Source: Streptomyces lavendofoliae
GTDB lineage: Bacteria; Actinomycetota; Actinomycetes; Streptomycetales; Streptomycetaceae
Length of the DNA: 64,000 nt
Direction: 5' to 3'
NCBI RefSeq assembly: GCF_014649735.1
Contig: NZ_BMTP01000004.1
Coordinates: 310,001-374,000, forward strand
The first letter of the stretch is position 1. Each line of letters begins with the position of its first letter. Shown here one piece after another: positions 1 through 8,940 of the stretch. Both the position numbers and the translations under genes were made by a program. The notes under the pieces are model-generated. The model saw only the letters and a list, made by a program, of their open reading frames with translations. It ran no database searches and was not told the DNA's origin.

Positions 1-997
1 TCAGGGTCTGCTCCTGCCAGGGCACGCGGAACGGCAGCAGGCTCAGGAAGACGGAGAGCGGCCTGGCCACCGCCGTCAGGGCCAGCCCGACCATCACCGC
101 CGGCCAGAAGTCGTCGATCAGTTCGTGCGGGGTCACCAGCAGACCGAGCAGGACGAACATGCCGATCTGGGCGATCCAGCCCAGGCCCTCGGCGAATCCG
201 CGGTTGGCGGGGGCGTGCGGCAGCCTGGCGTTGCCCAGGATCACCGAGGCCAGGTAGACCGCGAGGAAGCCGCTGCCGTGCGCCATGGCGCCGGCCGCGT
301 ACGCCACCACGGCGATGGCCATGACGGCGATCGGGTACAGGCCGGAGGCGGGCAGGGCCACGTGCCGCAGCCCGAACGAGCCCAGGAGGCCGACCAGCAG
401 TCCGATGGCCGCGCCGATGGCCAGCTCCAGCGCGATCGTGCCGAGCAGCGTGTACCAGTGGGCGACCGGGCCGGTCGTCGAGAAGGCCACCACCAGGATC
501 AGGACGGGTGCGTCGTTGAACCCGGACTCGGCCTCCAGGGTGCCGGTCACGCGCGCGGGGAGCGGCACCTTGCGCAGGACGGAGAAGACGGCGGCGGCGT
601 CCGTCGAGGAGACGACCGCGCCGATGATCAGGGCCTGCCGCCACTCCAGGCCCACCCAGTAGTGCGCCGCCGCGGCCGTGACCCCCACGCTCACCGCGAC
701 GCCGGCGGTCGACAGGACGGCCGCCATGGGCAACGCGGGTTTGATCTCCTTCCACTTGGTCCCCAGACCGCCCTCGGCCAGGATCACCACAAGCGCGGCA
801 TAGCCGATCACCTGGGTCAGTTCGGCATTGTCGAAGTGGACGTTGCCGATCCCGTCCTGCCCGATGGCGACCCCGATCCCGAGGTACAGCAGCAGGCTGG
901 GGAGCCCGCTCCGGGAGGAGATCCGCACCGCCGCGACGGCGACGAGCAGCACGAGCGAGCAGATGAACAGGAGTTCGTTGAGCTGGTGGACAGTCAG
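1..997 (-). CDS. Potassium/proton antiporter, NhaP2/CvrA type (partial)
   Basis: The gene runs off the left edge, so only the N-terminal ~332 residues are present. The visible part is a string of hydrophobic helices typical of the CPA1 cation:proton antiporter membrane domain. It includes an acidic SSTDAAAVFS stretch and an ESGFNDAP stretch, both characteristic of NhaP2/CvrA proteins. It should exchange K+ or Na+ for H+ across the membrane; in full-length relatives a C-terminal regulatory domain follows. No ATG or GTG fits the start: an in-frame stop lies upstream and the first usable codon is CTG at 997. A GAGGAAAGG ribosome-binding sequence (plus-strand 1007-1015) sits 9 nt before that CTG. 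Ion specificity is inferred from family. Confidence 0.85.
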   Translation of the reverse strand, partial: MTVHQLNELLFICSLVLLVAVAAVRISSRSGLPSLLLYLGIGVAIGQDGIGNVHFDNAELTQVIGYAALVVILAEGGLGTKWKEIKPALPMAAVLSTAGVAVSVGVTAAAAHYWVGLEWRQALIIGAVVSSTDAAAVFSVLRKVPLPARVTGTLEAESGFNDAPVLILVVAFSTTGPVAHWYTLLGTIALELAIGAAIGLLVGLLGSFGLRHVALPASGLYPIAVMAIAVVAYAAGAMAHGSGFLAVYLASVILGNARLPHAPANRGFAEGLGWIAQIGMFVLLGLLVTPHELIDDFWPAVMVGLALTAVARPLSVFLSLLPFRVPWQEQTL

Positions 998-1222
998 TGG
1001 GCCGACCCTTTCCTCATGTGCGCGCCGGAGCGTTGCAGCAGCGGTACTTCGTTACCTTACCTAATCATTAACGCTTCCTTGATGCCGGGTCCCGGGCCCG
1101 TGGCGCCCGTGCCGGGTCCCCGGGAGGGGGTCCCTTTACTGACACCGCGTCCGGGCCGGGCGGGCGCTGCGCCTATGGTTGCTCCAGCACTCCAGGACCA
1201 GCCTGCGCCTCGAAGGACAGCG

Positions 1223-4108
1223 ATGCCCGCCAACACCACCGCCGCTTCCACCAAGAAGAAGGGGCGACGCGCCCGTCTGCTCGTGATCGCCCTGGTGCTG
1301 GCGCTGGTCGCGGGAGTCGGCTACGGCGCCTACTGGGGCGTCAGCACCGTGCGCGCCCCCTTCCCGCAGACCACCGGCACCCTCAAGCTCGACGGCCTCT
1401 CCGGGCCCGTCGACGTGAAACGGGACGACTACGGCGTCCCCCAGATCTACGCCTCCACCGACGAGGACCTCTTCCGCGCCCAGGGCTACGTCCAGGCGCA
1501 GGACCGGTTCTGGGAGATGGACGTCCGCCGGCACATGACGGCCGGGCGCCTGTCCGAGATGTTCGGCAAGGAGCAGGTCGAGACCGACGCGTTCCTGCGC
1601 ACCCTGGGCTGGCACCGGGTGGCGCAGGAGGAGTACGACAAGCTCCTGTCGCCCGACACCAAGAAGAACCTCCAGGCGTACGCGGACGGCGTCAACGCCT
1701 ACCTGAAGGGCAAGGAGGGCCGTGACATCTCGGTCGAGTACGCCGCCCTCGCCTTCGGCAACGACTACGCGATCGAGCCGTGGACGCCCGTCGACTCCGT
1801 GGCCTGGCTCAAGGCCATGGCCTGGGACCTGCGCGGCAACATGCAGGAGGAGATCGACCGTTCGCTGATGACCAGCAGGCTCAGCGAGCAGCAGATCAAG
1901 GACCTGTACCCGGCGTACCCGTACGACCTGCACCGCCCGATCGTCGACAAGGGCGGCGTCGACGAGGCCACCGGGAAGTTCGACCCCTCCGCGCGGAGCG
2001 GCGGCCAGGACGCGGACACGGACGACGGCCAGGGCGACGGCACCGGCCAGAGCACCGGCCAGAGCACCGGCCAGGGCGACGGGACCGGTCAGAGCGCCGG
2101 CCAGGGCGACGGGACCGGTCAGGGCGACGGCACCGGCCAGAGCACCGGCCAGGGCGACGGCACCGGCGCCGGCACCGCCCAGGGCGCCGCCCAGGGCCTC
2201 CAGTCCCAGCTCTCGGCACTGTCCGCCTCGCTGGAGAAGATCCCGGCCCTGCTCGGCCCCAACGGCAACGGCATCGGGTCCAACTCCTGGGTCGTCTCGG
2301 GCAAGTACACGACGACCGGCAAGCCGCTGCTGGCCAACGACCCGCACCTGGCGCCCCAGCTGCCCTCGCTCTGGTACCAGATGGGCCTGCACTGCCGCTC
2401 CGTCTCGGACAAGTGCCGTTACGACGTGTCGGGCTACACGTTCTCGGGGATGCCCGGCGTGGTCATCGGCCACAACCAGGACATCGCCTGGGGCTTCACC
2501 AACCTGGGCGCGGACGTCAGCGACCTGTACCTGGAGAAGATCACCGACAGCGGGTACGAGTTCGACAAGAAGGAGATCCCCTTCGTCACCCGCAAGGAGG
2601 TCATCAAGATCGCCGGTGAGGGCCCCAGGACCATCACCGTCCGGTCGACGAACAACGGCCCCCTGGTGTCCGACCGCAGCAACGAGCTGGAGAAGGTCGG
2701 CGACGAGGCTCCCGTCGACGCCCTCGCCCCGGACCGCGGCGACGGCTACGCGGTCGCCCTGCGCTGGACCGCGCTCGACCCGGGCAAGTCCATGGACGCC
2801 GTGTTCAAGCTGAACCGGGCCACCGACTTCGCGCAGTTCCGCGAAGCCGCCCGCGACTTCGAGGTGCCCTCGCAGAACCTGATCTACGCCGACGCCAAGG
2901 GGGCCGAGGGCAACATCGGCTACCAGGCGCCCGGCAGGATCCCGGTCCGCCAGAAGGGCCACGACGGCACCATGCCGGCGCCCGGGTGGGACAAGAAGTA
3001 CACCTGGAAGAAGACGTACGTCCCCTTCGACGAGCTGCCCTACGAGGAGAACCCCGAGCGCGGCTACATCGTGACCGCCAACCAGGCCGTCGTCGACTCG
3101 GGGAAGTACCCCTACCTGCTCACCGGGGACTGGGGCTACGGGTCGCGCAGCCAGCGCATCAACGACCTGCTGGAGTCCAAGACCAAGGACGGGGCCAAGG
3201 TCTCGACCGAGGACATGCGCACCATGCAGATGGACAACAGCAGCGAGATCGCCAAGCTGCTGACGCCCTACCTGCTGAAGATCGACATCTCCGACCCGCA
3301 CGTCCGTGAGGCACAGAGGCTCCTGGAGGGCTGGAACTACACCCAGGACGCGGACTCCGGAGCGGCCGCCTACTTCAACGGCGTGTGGCGCAACGTCCTC
3401 AAGCTCGCCTTCGGCAACAAGCTGCCCAAGGAGCTGCGGGTGAAGGGCGAGTGCCTCAACGTCCGCCCGGCCGACTCCACCGGACCGGTCGACGAGCAGA
3501 ACCGGCTGGTGCGGGAGTGCGGCCAGCGCGACTCCGACACCGCCCAGCCGGACGGCGGCGACCGCTGGTACGAGGTGGTCCGCCGGATCCTGGCGGACGA
3601 GAAGAACGAGTGGTGGCAGTCGCCGCGCAGCCGGACGCACGAGGGCACCGACACCCGGGACGGGCTGCTGAAGCGCGCCATGGAGGACGCCCGCTGGGAG
3701 CTGACCTCCCAGCTCGGCAAGGACGTCAACAGCTGGAGCTGGGGCCGGCTGCACCAGCTGACCCTGAAGAACCAGACCCTCGGTACCGAGGGGCCGGGCT
3801 TCATCCAGTTCCTGCTCAACCGGGGACCGTGGAACCTGTCCGGCGGTGAGGCGGCGGTCAACGCCACCGGCTGGAACGCGGCCGGCGGCTACGGGGTCGT
3901 GTGGGTGCCTTCGATGCGGATGGTGGTGAACGTCGGCGACTGGGACAAGTCCCGCTGGATCAACCTCACCGGCGCCTCCGGTCACGCCTACAACGCCCAC
4001 TACACCGACCAGACGGACAAGTGGGCCAAGGGCGAGCTGATCGACTGGGCCTACCGCGAGCAGGCGGTGGACGCCAGGACCGTCGACAGGCTCGTGCTCA
4101 CGCCGTAG
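1223..4108 (+). CDS. Penicillin acylase family protein (Ntn-hydrolase)
   Basis: This 961-residue protein is of the penicillin G/AHL/cephalosporin acylase family, which hydrolyses amide bonds after autocatalytic cleavage into alpha and beta chains. One transmembrane segment at residues ~17-37 suggests membrane anchoring or export. The beta chain should begin at Ser353 in SNSWVV, the N-terminal nucleophile; NDPHL follows, as expected. Between the alpha part and Ser353 lies a Gly/Gln/Asp/Thr/Ser repeat tract (nt 2027-2167), in the position of the excised spacer peptide. The ATG at 1223 is preceded by GAAGGA; a much longer open frame upstream is only the antisense of the antiporter. The substrate is unknown: family members act on beta-lactams, acyl-homoserine lactones or lipopeptides. 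Confidence 0.9.
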   Translation: MPANTTAASTKKKGRRARLLVIALVLALVAGVGYGAYWGVSTVRAPFPQTTGTLKLDGLSGPVDVKRDDYGVPQIYASTDEDLFRAQGYVQAQDRFWEMDVRRHMTAGRLSEMFGKEQVETDAFLRTLGWHRVAQEEYDKLLSPDTKKNLQAYADGVNAYLKGKEGRDISVEYAALAFGNDYAIEPWTPVDSVAWLKAMAWDLRGNMQEEIDRSLMTSRLSEQQIKDLYPAYPYDLHRPIVDKGGVDEATGKFDPSARSGGQDADTDDGQGDGTGQSTGQSTGQGDGTGQSAGQGDGTGQGDGTGQSTGQGDGTGAGTAQGAAQGLQSQLSALSASLEKIPALLGPNGNGIGSNSWVVSGKYTTTGKPLLANDPHLAPQLPSLWYQMGLHCRSVSDKCRYDVSGYTFSGMPGVVIGHNQDIAWGFTNLGADVSDLYLEKITDSGYEFDKKEIPFVTRKEVIKIAGEGPRTITVRSTNNGPLVSDRSNELEKVGDEAPVDALAPDRGDGYAVALRWTALDPGKSMDAVFKLNRATDFAQFREAARDFEVPSQNLIYADAKGAEGNIGYQAPGRIPVRQKGHDGTMPAPGWDKKYTWKKTYVPFDELPYEENPERGYIVTANQAVVDSGKYPYLLTGDWGYGSRSQRINDLLESKTKDGAKVSTEDMRTMQMDNSSEIAKLLTPYLLKIDISDPHVREAQRLLEGWNYTQDADSGAAAYFNGVWRNVLKLAFGNKLPKELRVKGECLNVRPADSTGPVDEQNRLVRECGQRDSDTAQPDGGDRWYEVVRRILADEKNEWWQSPRSRTHEGTDTRDGLLKRAMEDARWELTSQLGKDVNSWSWGRLHQLTLKNQTLGTEGPGFIQFLLNRGPWNLSGGEAAVNATGWNAAGGYGVVWVPSMRMVVNVGDWDKSRWINLTGASGHAYNAHYTDQTDKWAKGELIDWAYREQAVDARTVDRLVLTP
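2027..2167 (+). repeat. Degenerate GQGDGTG/GQSTG coding repeat
   Basis: About 47 codons of short tandem repeats (GQGDGTGQSTG and variants) inside the penicillin acylase gene. They encode a flexible linker directly before the predicted self-cleavage site at Ser353. The near-identical nucleotide repeats are likely to vary in copy number between strains. Confidence 0.85.
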
Positions 4109-4110
4109 CG

Positions 4111-4135
4111 GGCACCGGTGGCGGGGGCCGGTGCC
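4111..4135. terminator. Bidirectional hairpin between convergent genes
   Basis: Arms GGCACCGG (4111-4118) and CCGGTGCC (4128-4135) form an 8-bp stem with a 9-nt loop. The hairpin fills the 32-nt gap between the convergent acylase and cyclo-ligase genes. No T-tract follows, as is usual in Streptomyces. Confidence 0.55.
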
Positions 4136-4140
4136 GGGCC

Positions 4141-4734
4141 TCAGGCACGGAAGCGGAGGGTGACCTCCGGGGTCACCACCGCGTGGACGGGGTGGTCGTG
4201 CGGTTCCTCCGGGACCCGCGCGACCACCTCGTTCGCGTACAGGAGCACCACCAGGGCCGGATCGAGCCCGGACCGGACGACGCGGGCAAGTACCCGGTCG
4301 TACGAGCCGCCGCCGCGGCCCAGCCGCATGCCCCGCGCGTCCACCGCCAGGCCGGGCAGGAGGACCGTTTCGGCCGCCAGGACGGCGTCCACGCCCAGCC
4401 GGGGCCCCGCCGGCTCCAGGAGGCCGCGCCGGGCCCGTACGAGCCGCTCGGTGCCCTCGTAGGCCGCCCAGTCGAGGTCGTTGTCCTCCAGCAGGACCGG
4501 CAGCAGCACGCGGACGCCCCGCGCGTGCAGCGCGTCGAGCAACGCGCGCGTGCCCGGTTCGCTCCCCATGGAGACGTACGCGGCGACCGTCCGGGCCCGG
4601 CGCAGCTCGGGCAGGTTCAGGGCCGCGTCCGCGAGAACCGCGGCGGCCTTCTGGACGTCATCACTGGTCAGGAGGGCACGCACGGCCAGCAGTTGACGCC
4701 GCAAAGCAGCCTTTTCGGACATGTTGCCGGTCAT
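4141..4734 (-). CDS. 5-formyltetrahydrofolate cyclo-ligase
   Basis: This 197-residue enzyme converts 5-formyl-THF to 5,10-methenyl-THF with ATP, salvaging the storage form of folate in the cytoplasm. It has the family signature with a VDARGMRLGRGGGSYDR block near residue 130 and the N-terminal basic KAALRRQLL segment involved in nucleotide binding. The length matches the family. The open frame begins with TTG at 4737, but ATG 4734 has the better spacing (5 nt) from GAGG and is preferred; ATG 4722 is a further possibility. It is divergent from galU across ~95 bp. Confidence 0.92.
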   Translation of the reverse strand: MTGNMSEKAALRRQLLAVRALLTSDDVQKAAAVLADAALNLPELRRARTVAAYVSMGSEPGTRALLDALHARGVRVLLPVLLEDNDLDWAAYEGTERLVRARRGLLEPAGPRLGVDAVLAAETVLLPGLAVDARGMRLGRGGGSYDRVLARVVRSGLDPALVVLLYANEVVARVPEEPHDHPVHAVVTPEVTLRFRA

Positions 4735-4829
4735 CAATACCTCACAAAACTTCTCATAGCAGGTCGTACGGGCGCGAAGTCGGCCGGACCCACATCTTCA
4801 TCGCATACCGACCGGATATGGTGCTCCGC

Positions 4830-5741
4830 ATGAACGAGTCGCACCCCAGGATCAGCAAGGCTGTCATCCCCGCCGCCGGCCTCGGCACCAGGTTCCTGCC
4901 GGCCACCAAAGCCACTCCCAAAGAGATGCTGCCTGTGGTCGACAAGCCCGCCATCCAGTACGTCGTCGAGGAGGCCGTCGGCGCCGGCCTCTCCGACGTG
5001 CTGATGATCACCGGCCGCAACAAGCGGCCCCTCGAGGACCACTTCGACCGCAACTACGAGCTCGAAGAGGCCCTTATCAAGAAGGGCGACCAGGAACGCC
5101 TCGCCAAGGTCCAGGAGTCCAGCGACCTCGCCACGATGCACTACGTCCGCCAGGGCGACCCGCGGGGCCTCGGCCACGCCGTCCTGTGCGCCGCCCCGCA
5201 CGTCGGCAACGAGCCCTTCGCCGTCCTCCTCGGCGACGACCTCATCGACCCGCGCGACCCCCTGCTGGCGCGCATGGTGGAGGTCCAGGAGCGCGAGGGC
5301 GGCAGCGTCGTCGCCCTGATGGAGGTCGAGCCGTCCCAGATCCACCTCTACGGCTGCGCGGCCGTGGAGCCCACCGGCGACGCCGACGTCGTGAAGGTGA
5401 CCAACCTGGTCGAGAAGCCCGACCCGGCCGAGGCGCCCAGCAATTACGCCGTCATCGGCCGGTACGTCCTCGACGCCTCCGTGTTCGGCATACTGCGCGA
5501 GACCGAGCCCGGCCGGGGCGGGGAGATCCAGCTGACCGACGCCCTCCAGAAGCTCGCCGCCGACGAGTCGGTGGGCGGGCCGGTGCACGGCGTGGTCTTC
5601 AAGGGGCGCCGCTATGACACCGGCGACCGCGGGGACTACCTGCGGGCCATTGTCAGACTCGCGTGCGAACGTGAGGATCTGGGACCGGACTTCCGGAACT
5701 GGCTGCGCGGTTACGTCACCGAGGAGATGCAGGGACTGTGA
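4830..5741 (+). CDS. galU: UTP-glucose-1-phosphate uridylyltransferase
   Basis: GalU makes UDP-glucose from UTP and glucose-1-phosphate. It feeds trehalose, glycogen and cell-wall glycans, and the Leloir pathway encoded by galTEK 50 kb away. The nucleotide-binding signature AAGLGTRFLPATKATPKEM is at the N-terminus, with LLGDDLID and NLVEKP further on. The start chosen is ATG 4830 (MNESHPRISK), by comparison with remembered Streptomyces GalU N-termini; ATG 4818 in the same frame would add four residues, and neither has a strong ribosome-binding site. The stop overlaps the next gene's GTG by 4 nt. Confidence 0.93.
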   Translation: MNESHPRISKAVIPAAGLGTRFLPATKATPKEMLPVVDKPAIQYVVEEAVGAGLSDVLMITGRNKRPLEDHFDRNYELEEALIKKGDQERLAKVQESSDLATMHYVRQGDPRGLGHAVLCAAPHVGNEPFAVLLGDDLIDPRDPLLARMVEVQEREGGSVVALMEVEPSQIHLYGCAAVEPTGDADVVKVTNLVEKPDPAEAPSNYAVIGRYVLDASVFGILRETEPGRGGEIQLTDALQKLAADESVGGPVHGVVFKGRRYDTGDRGDYLRAIVRLACEREDLGPDFRNWLRGYVTEEMQGL

Positions 5742-7045
5742 GTACGACCTGGTCGGTGGACGAGCACCTGGAGGACATCCTCCAGGCGGTCCACCCGCTC
5801 GACCCCATCGAGCTGCCGCTGCCCGACGCCCAGGGCTGTGTCCTGGTCGAGGACGTCATGGTGCCCGTCGCCCTGCCGCCCTTCGACAACAGCTCCATGG
5901 ACGGGTACGCGGTACGGGTCGCGGATGTCACCGGAGCCACCGAGGAGTTCCCCGCGGTGCTCACGGTCATCGGCGACGTGGCGGCGGGCAGCGGGGAACT
6001 GCCCACCGTCGGCCCCGGCCAGGCCGCCCGCATCATGACCGGCGCCCCGCTGCCGCCCGGCGCCGAGGCCGTCGTCCCGGTCGAGTGGACCGACGGCGGC
6101 ACCGGCGGCGCGCCCGCCACCGGCATGCGGGCCGCGAGCGCCGCCCCCGAGGGCGCCACCGGCGAGGTCCGCGTCCACCGCCCGGCGCTGCCCCGCGCCC
6201 ATGTCCGCGCGCGGGGCAGCGACGTGCAGGCCGGCGACCTCGCCCTGGAGGCCGGCACGGTGCTCGGCCCGCCGCAGATCGGCCTGCTCGCCGCGATCGG
6301 CCGCGGCGCCGTGCGGGTGCGCCCCCGCCCCCGGGTGGTCGTGATCTCCACCGGCAGCGAGCTGGTCCAGCCCGGCGAGGTGCTGGGCGAGGGCCGGATC
6401 TACGACTCCAACAGCTTCGCCCTGGCGGCCGCCGCGCGCGACGCGGGCGCCATCGCCTACCGGGTCGGCGCCGTGACCGACGACGCCACGACGCTGCGGG
6501 CCGCCATCGAGGACCAGCTGATCCGCGCCGACCTGCTGGTCACCACCGGCGGGGTCAGCGTCGGCGCCTACGACGTGGTCAAGGAGGCCCTGTCCTCGGT
6601 GGGCGACGAGGACGAACCGGGCAGCGGCATCGACTTCCGCAAGCTCGCCATGCAGCCGGGCAAGCCGCAGGGCTTCGGCTCCATCGGCCCCGAGCACACC
6701 CCGCTCCTCGCCCTGCCCGGCAACCCGGTCTCGTCGTACGTGTCCTTCGAGCTGTTCGTCCGGCCGGCGATCCGCGCCCTGATGGGCCTCGGGGACGTCG
6801 AGGACACCCAGCGGCCACGCGTGCGTGCCGCCCTCGCCGCCGGCGCGCCGCTCTCGTCGCCGCCCGGCAAGCGCCAGTTCCTGCGCGGCACGTACGACGC
6901 CGGGGCCGGCACCGTCACCCCGGTGGGCGGTACCGGCTCCCACCTGATCGCGGCCCTCGCGCACGCGGACGCCCTGCTCGTGGTCCCCGAGGACACCACC
7001 ACGGTCGAGCCGGGCGACGAGCTGGACGTGGTCCTCATCGGCTGA
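5738..7045 (+). CDS. glp: Gephyrin-like MoeA-family molybdotransferase (probable divisome protein Glp)
   Basis: This 435-residue protein has the full MoeA/gephyrin-E architecture: FDNSSMDGYAV near residue 50, GAPLPPGAEAVVPVEW, TTGGVSVGAYD, PGNPVSSYVSFELF and a C-terminal beta-barrel domain IV. MoeA inserts molybdate into molybdopterin-AMP. Its Corynebacterium homologue Glp instead binds FtsZ and the membrane receptor GlpR at the septum. Here a SepX/GlpR-type gene lies 2 kb downstream, so a divisome role is a good inference. Adjacent moaC and moaB genes keep a cofactor role possible. The GTG start overlaps the galU stop, implying translational coupling. Confidence 0.87.
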   Translation: MSTTWSVDEHLEDILQAVHPLDPIELPLPDAQGCVLVEDVMVPVALPPFDNSSMDGYAVRVADVTGATEEFPAVLTVIGDVAAGSGELPTVGPGQAARIMTGAPLPPGAEAVVPVEWTDGGTGGAPATGMRAASAAPEGATGEVRVHRPALPRAHVRARGSDVQAGDLALEAGTVLGPPQIGLLAAIGRGAVRVRPRPRVVVISTGSELVQPGEVLGEGRIYDSNSFALAAAARDAGAIAYRVGAVTDDATTLRAAIEDQLIRADLLVTTGGVSVGAYDVVKEALSSVGDEDEPGSGIDFRKLAMQPGKPQGFGSIGPEHTPLLALPGNPVSSYVSFELFVRPAIRALMGLGDVEDTQRPRVRAALAAGAPLSSPPGKRQFLRGTYDAGAGTVTPVGGTGSHLIAALAHADALLVVPEDTTTVEPGDELDVVLIG

Positions 7046-7171
7046 CGGGCCGGGCGTGGCGGTACCGTGTCTGCCGCTGTGCCTTCCCGGGGGACCACCC
7101 CCGGCCCTCGCCGGCGCGACAATGGCCGTGCGGGGCAATCGGCGCCGGAACACGCGAGGCGGAGTTCAGCA

Positions 7172-7672
7172 GTGAGTACGCAAGGCAGCCTGACGCACAT
7201 CGACGAGTCGGGGGCGGCCCGCATGGTCGACGTCTCCGGGAAGGACGTCACCGCCCGCACCGCCCGCGCCACCGGCCGGGTCCTCGTCTCCCCCCGGGTG
7301 ATCGAGCTGCTGCGCGGCGAGGGCGTCCCCAAGGGCGACGCCCTCGCCACCGCCCGCATCGCCGGGATCATGGGCGCCAAGCGCACCCCCGACCTCATCC
7401 CGCTGTGCCACCCGCTGGCCGTCTCGGGCGTGAAGCTGGACCTGTCGGTCGCGGACGACGCGGTCGAGATCGCCGCGACCGTGAAGACCACCGACCGCAC
7501 CGGGGTCGAGATGGAGGCCCTCACGGCCGTGTCGGTGGCCGCGCTGACCGTGGTCGACATGATCAAGGCCGTCGACAAGGCGGCCGTCATCACCGACGTA
7601 CGGGTGGAGGAGAAGACGGGCGGCAAGTCCGGCACCTACCGGCGCGCCGAGGGCGAAGGGGCGCGGGCGTGA
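7172..7672 (+). CDS. moaC: Cyclic pyranopterin monophosphate synthase
   Basis: MoaC converts the MoaA product into cyclic pyranopterin monophosphate, the first committed molybdenum-cofactor intermediate. The 166-residue protein carries MGAKRTPDLIPLCHPL (around residues 70-85) and GVEMEALTAVSVAALTVVDMIKAVDK, which contain the conserved His, Asp and Lys residues of the family. GTG 7172 is preferred over an in-frame start 105 nt earlier because GGAG lies 7 nt upstream and the protein then has the normal family length. It overlaps the next gene by 4 nt. Confidence 0.93.
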   Translation: MSTQGSLTHIDESGAARMVDVSGKDVTARTARATGRVLVSPRVIELLRGEGVPKGDALATARIAGIMGAKRTPDLIPLCHPLAVSGVKLDLSVADDAVEIAATVKTTDRTGVEMEALTAVSVAALTVVDMIKAVDKAAVITDVRVEEKTGGKSGTYRRAEGEGARA

Positions 7673-8310
7673 CGCCCCGGGCCGGGCACGTCCACGGCGC
7701 GCACGCCCATGAGCCGGAGCGCGCCGCCGCCCCGCACGCCCCCGAGCCCGCCCCGCCCGCCCACCGGCCGGAGCACGCCCTCGAGTCCGAGCACGCCCCG
7801 GCCGATGCCGGGCCCGCCGGCGGCGCCCCCTACCGGGCGCTCGTCGTGACCGCCTCGAACCGGGCCTCCGCCGGGGTGTACGAGGACAAGGGCGGCCCCC
7901 TCCTCGCCGAGGGGCTCGCCAGGCTCGGCTTCACCGTCGACGGGCCCCGGGTCGTCCCCGACGGCGACCCCGTCGAGGCCGCGCTGCGCGCCGGGGTCGA
8001 GGCCGCGTACGACGTCATCCTCACCACCGGCGGCACCGGCGTCTCGCCGACCGACCGCACCCCCGACGTCACCCGCCGGGTCCTGGACTTCGAGGTCCCC
8101 GGCATCCCGGAGGCCATCCGCGCCCACGGCCGCGACAAGGTCCCGGCCGCCGCCCTGTCCCGGGGGCTGGCCGGGGTCGCCGGCCGGACCCTGATCGTCA
8201 ACCTGCCCGGCTCCACCGGCGGCGTCCGAGACGGCCTGGCCGTCCTGGAACGGCTCCTGGTCCACGCGGTGGACCAGCTGCGCGGCGGCGACCACCCCAG
8301 ACCGTCATGA
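7669..8310 (+). CDS. moaB: MogA/MoaB-family molybdopterin biosynthesis protein with His-rich N-terminus
   Basis: Residues ~53-213 form the MogA/MoaB fold that adenylylates molybdopterin, with TTGGTGVSPTDRTPD and NLPGSTGGVRDGL as diagnostic motifs. The first ~52 residues are an unusual His/Ala/Glu/Pro-rich extension starting VTPRAGHVHGAHAHEPE. A shorter start inside the gene would remove it, but the GTG at 7669 forms the standard 4-nt overlap with moaC, and the following gene also overlaps by ATGA. The extension is either a dispensable disordered tail or a metal-binding segment; nothing here decides between them. Confidence 0.85.
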   Translation: MTPRAGHVHGAHAHEPERAAAPHAPEPAPPAHRPEHALESEHAPADAGPAGGAPYRALVVTASNRASAGVYEDKGGPLLAEGLARLGFTVDGPRVVPDGDPVEAALRAGVEAAYDVILTTGGTGVSPTDRTPDVTRRVLDFEVPGIPEAIRAHGRDKVPAAALSRGLAGVAGRTLIVNLPGSTGGVRDGLAVLERLLVHAVDQLRGGDHPRPS

Positions 8311-8927
8311 ACCCGTCCTGGCCGGTGACGCTGGCGGACGGCCCGGTGCTCCTGCGGCCGATAAAGCTGCGCGACCAGGGGGAGTGGCGCGAGGTCAACC
8401 GGCGCAACCGCGAATGGCTGCGTCCGTGGGAGGCGACGATCCCCCCGCCCGCCCCGGGCGTGCCGCTCGCGCAGCGCCCGACGTACCGCCAGATGGTCCG
8501 CCACCTGCGCACCGAGGCGAACGCGGGGCGCATGCTGCCGTTCGTCGTCGCGTACGAGGGCCGGCTCGTGGGCCAGCTGACGGTCGCGGGCATCACCTGG
8601 GGCTCGATGTGCTCGGGCCACGTGGGCTACTGGGTGGACCGCGAGGTCGCCGGCCGGGGCGTCATGCCTACCGCCGTGGCGCTCGCCGTGGACCACTGCT
8701 TCCGCACCGTCGGCCTGCACCGGATCGAGGTGTGCATCCGGCCCGAGAACACCCCGAGCCGGCGCGTCGTGGAGAAACTCGGATTCCGCGAGGAAGGGCT
8801 GCGTCCGCGATACCTCCACATCGACGGCGCCTGGCGTGACCACCTGGTCTTCGCGCTCACCGCGGAGGAGGTCCCCGAGGGCCTGCTGCGCCGCTGGCAC
8901 CGCACCGGCCGGGGAAGTCCCCGGTGA
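8307..8927 (+). CDS. GNAT acetyltransferase, RimJ/RimL type
   Basis: This 206-residue protein has the GNAT fold: LRPIKLRDQGEW at the N-terminus, a GYWVDREVAGRGVMPTAV acetyl-CoA-binding segment and RRVVEKLGFREEGLRPRYL near the C-terminus. That last motif is typical of RimJ-type N-alpha-acetyltransferases, which modify ribosomal or other protein N-termini. The ATG overlaps the moaB stop as ATGA, so it is the last gene of the galU-glp-moaC-moaB operon. The acceptor substrate cannot be read from the sequence. Confidence 0.85.
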   Translation: MNPSWPVTLADGPVLLRPIKLRDQGEWREVNRRNREWLRPWEATIPPPAPGVPLAQRPTYRQMVRHLRTEANAGRMLPFVVAYEGRLVGQLTVAGITWGSMCSGHVGYWVDREVAGRGVMPTAVALAVDHCFRTVGLHRIEVCIRPENTPSRRVVEKLGFREEGLRPRYLHIDGAWRDHLVFALTAEEVPEGLLRRWHRTGRGSPR

Positions 8928-8940
8928 CGAGCGCCCGGCA

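Noticed and set aside
125..1222. N-terminal extension of the penicillin acylase frame
   Set aside because: It is the antisense of the antiporter gene. ATG 1223 is followed by a normal basic-then-hydrophobic N-terminus and preceded by GAAGGA.
5614..8310. Long frame upstream of moaB
   Set aside because: It runs out of phase through galU, glp and moaC; only the part from GTG 7669 is a MoaB protein.
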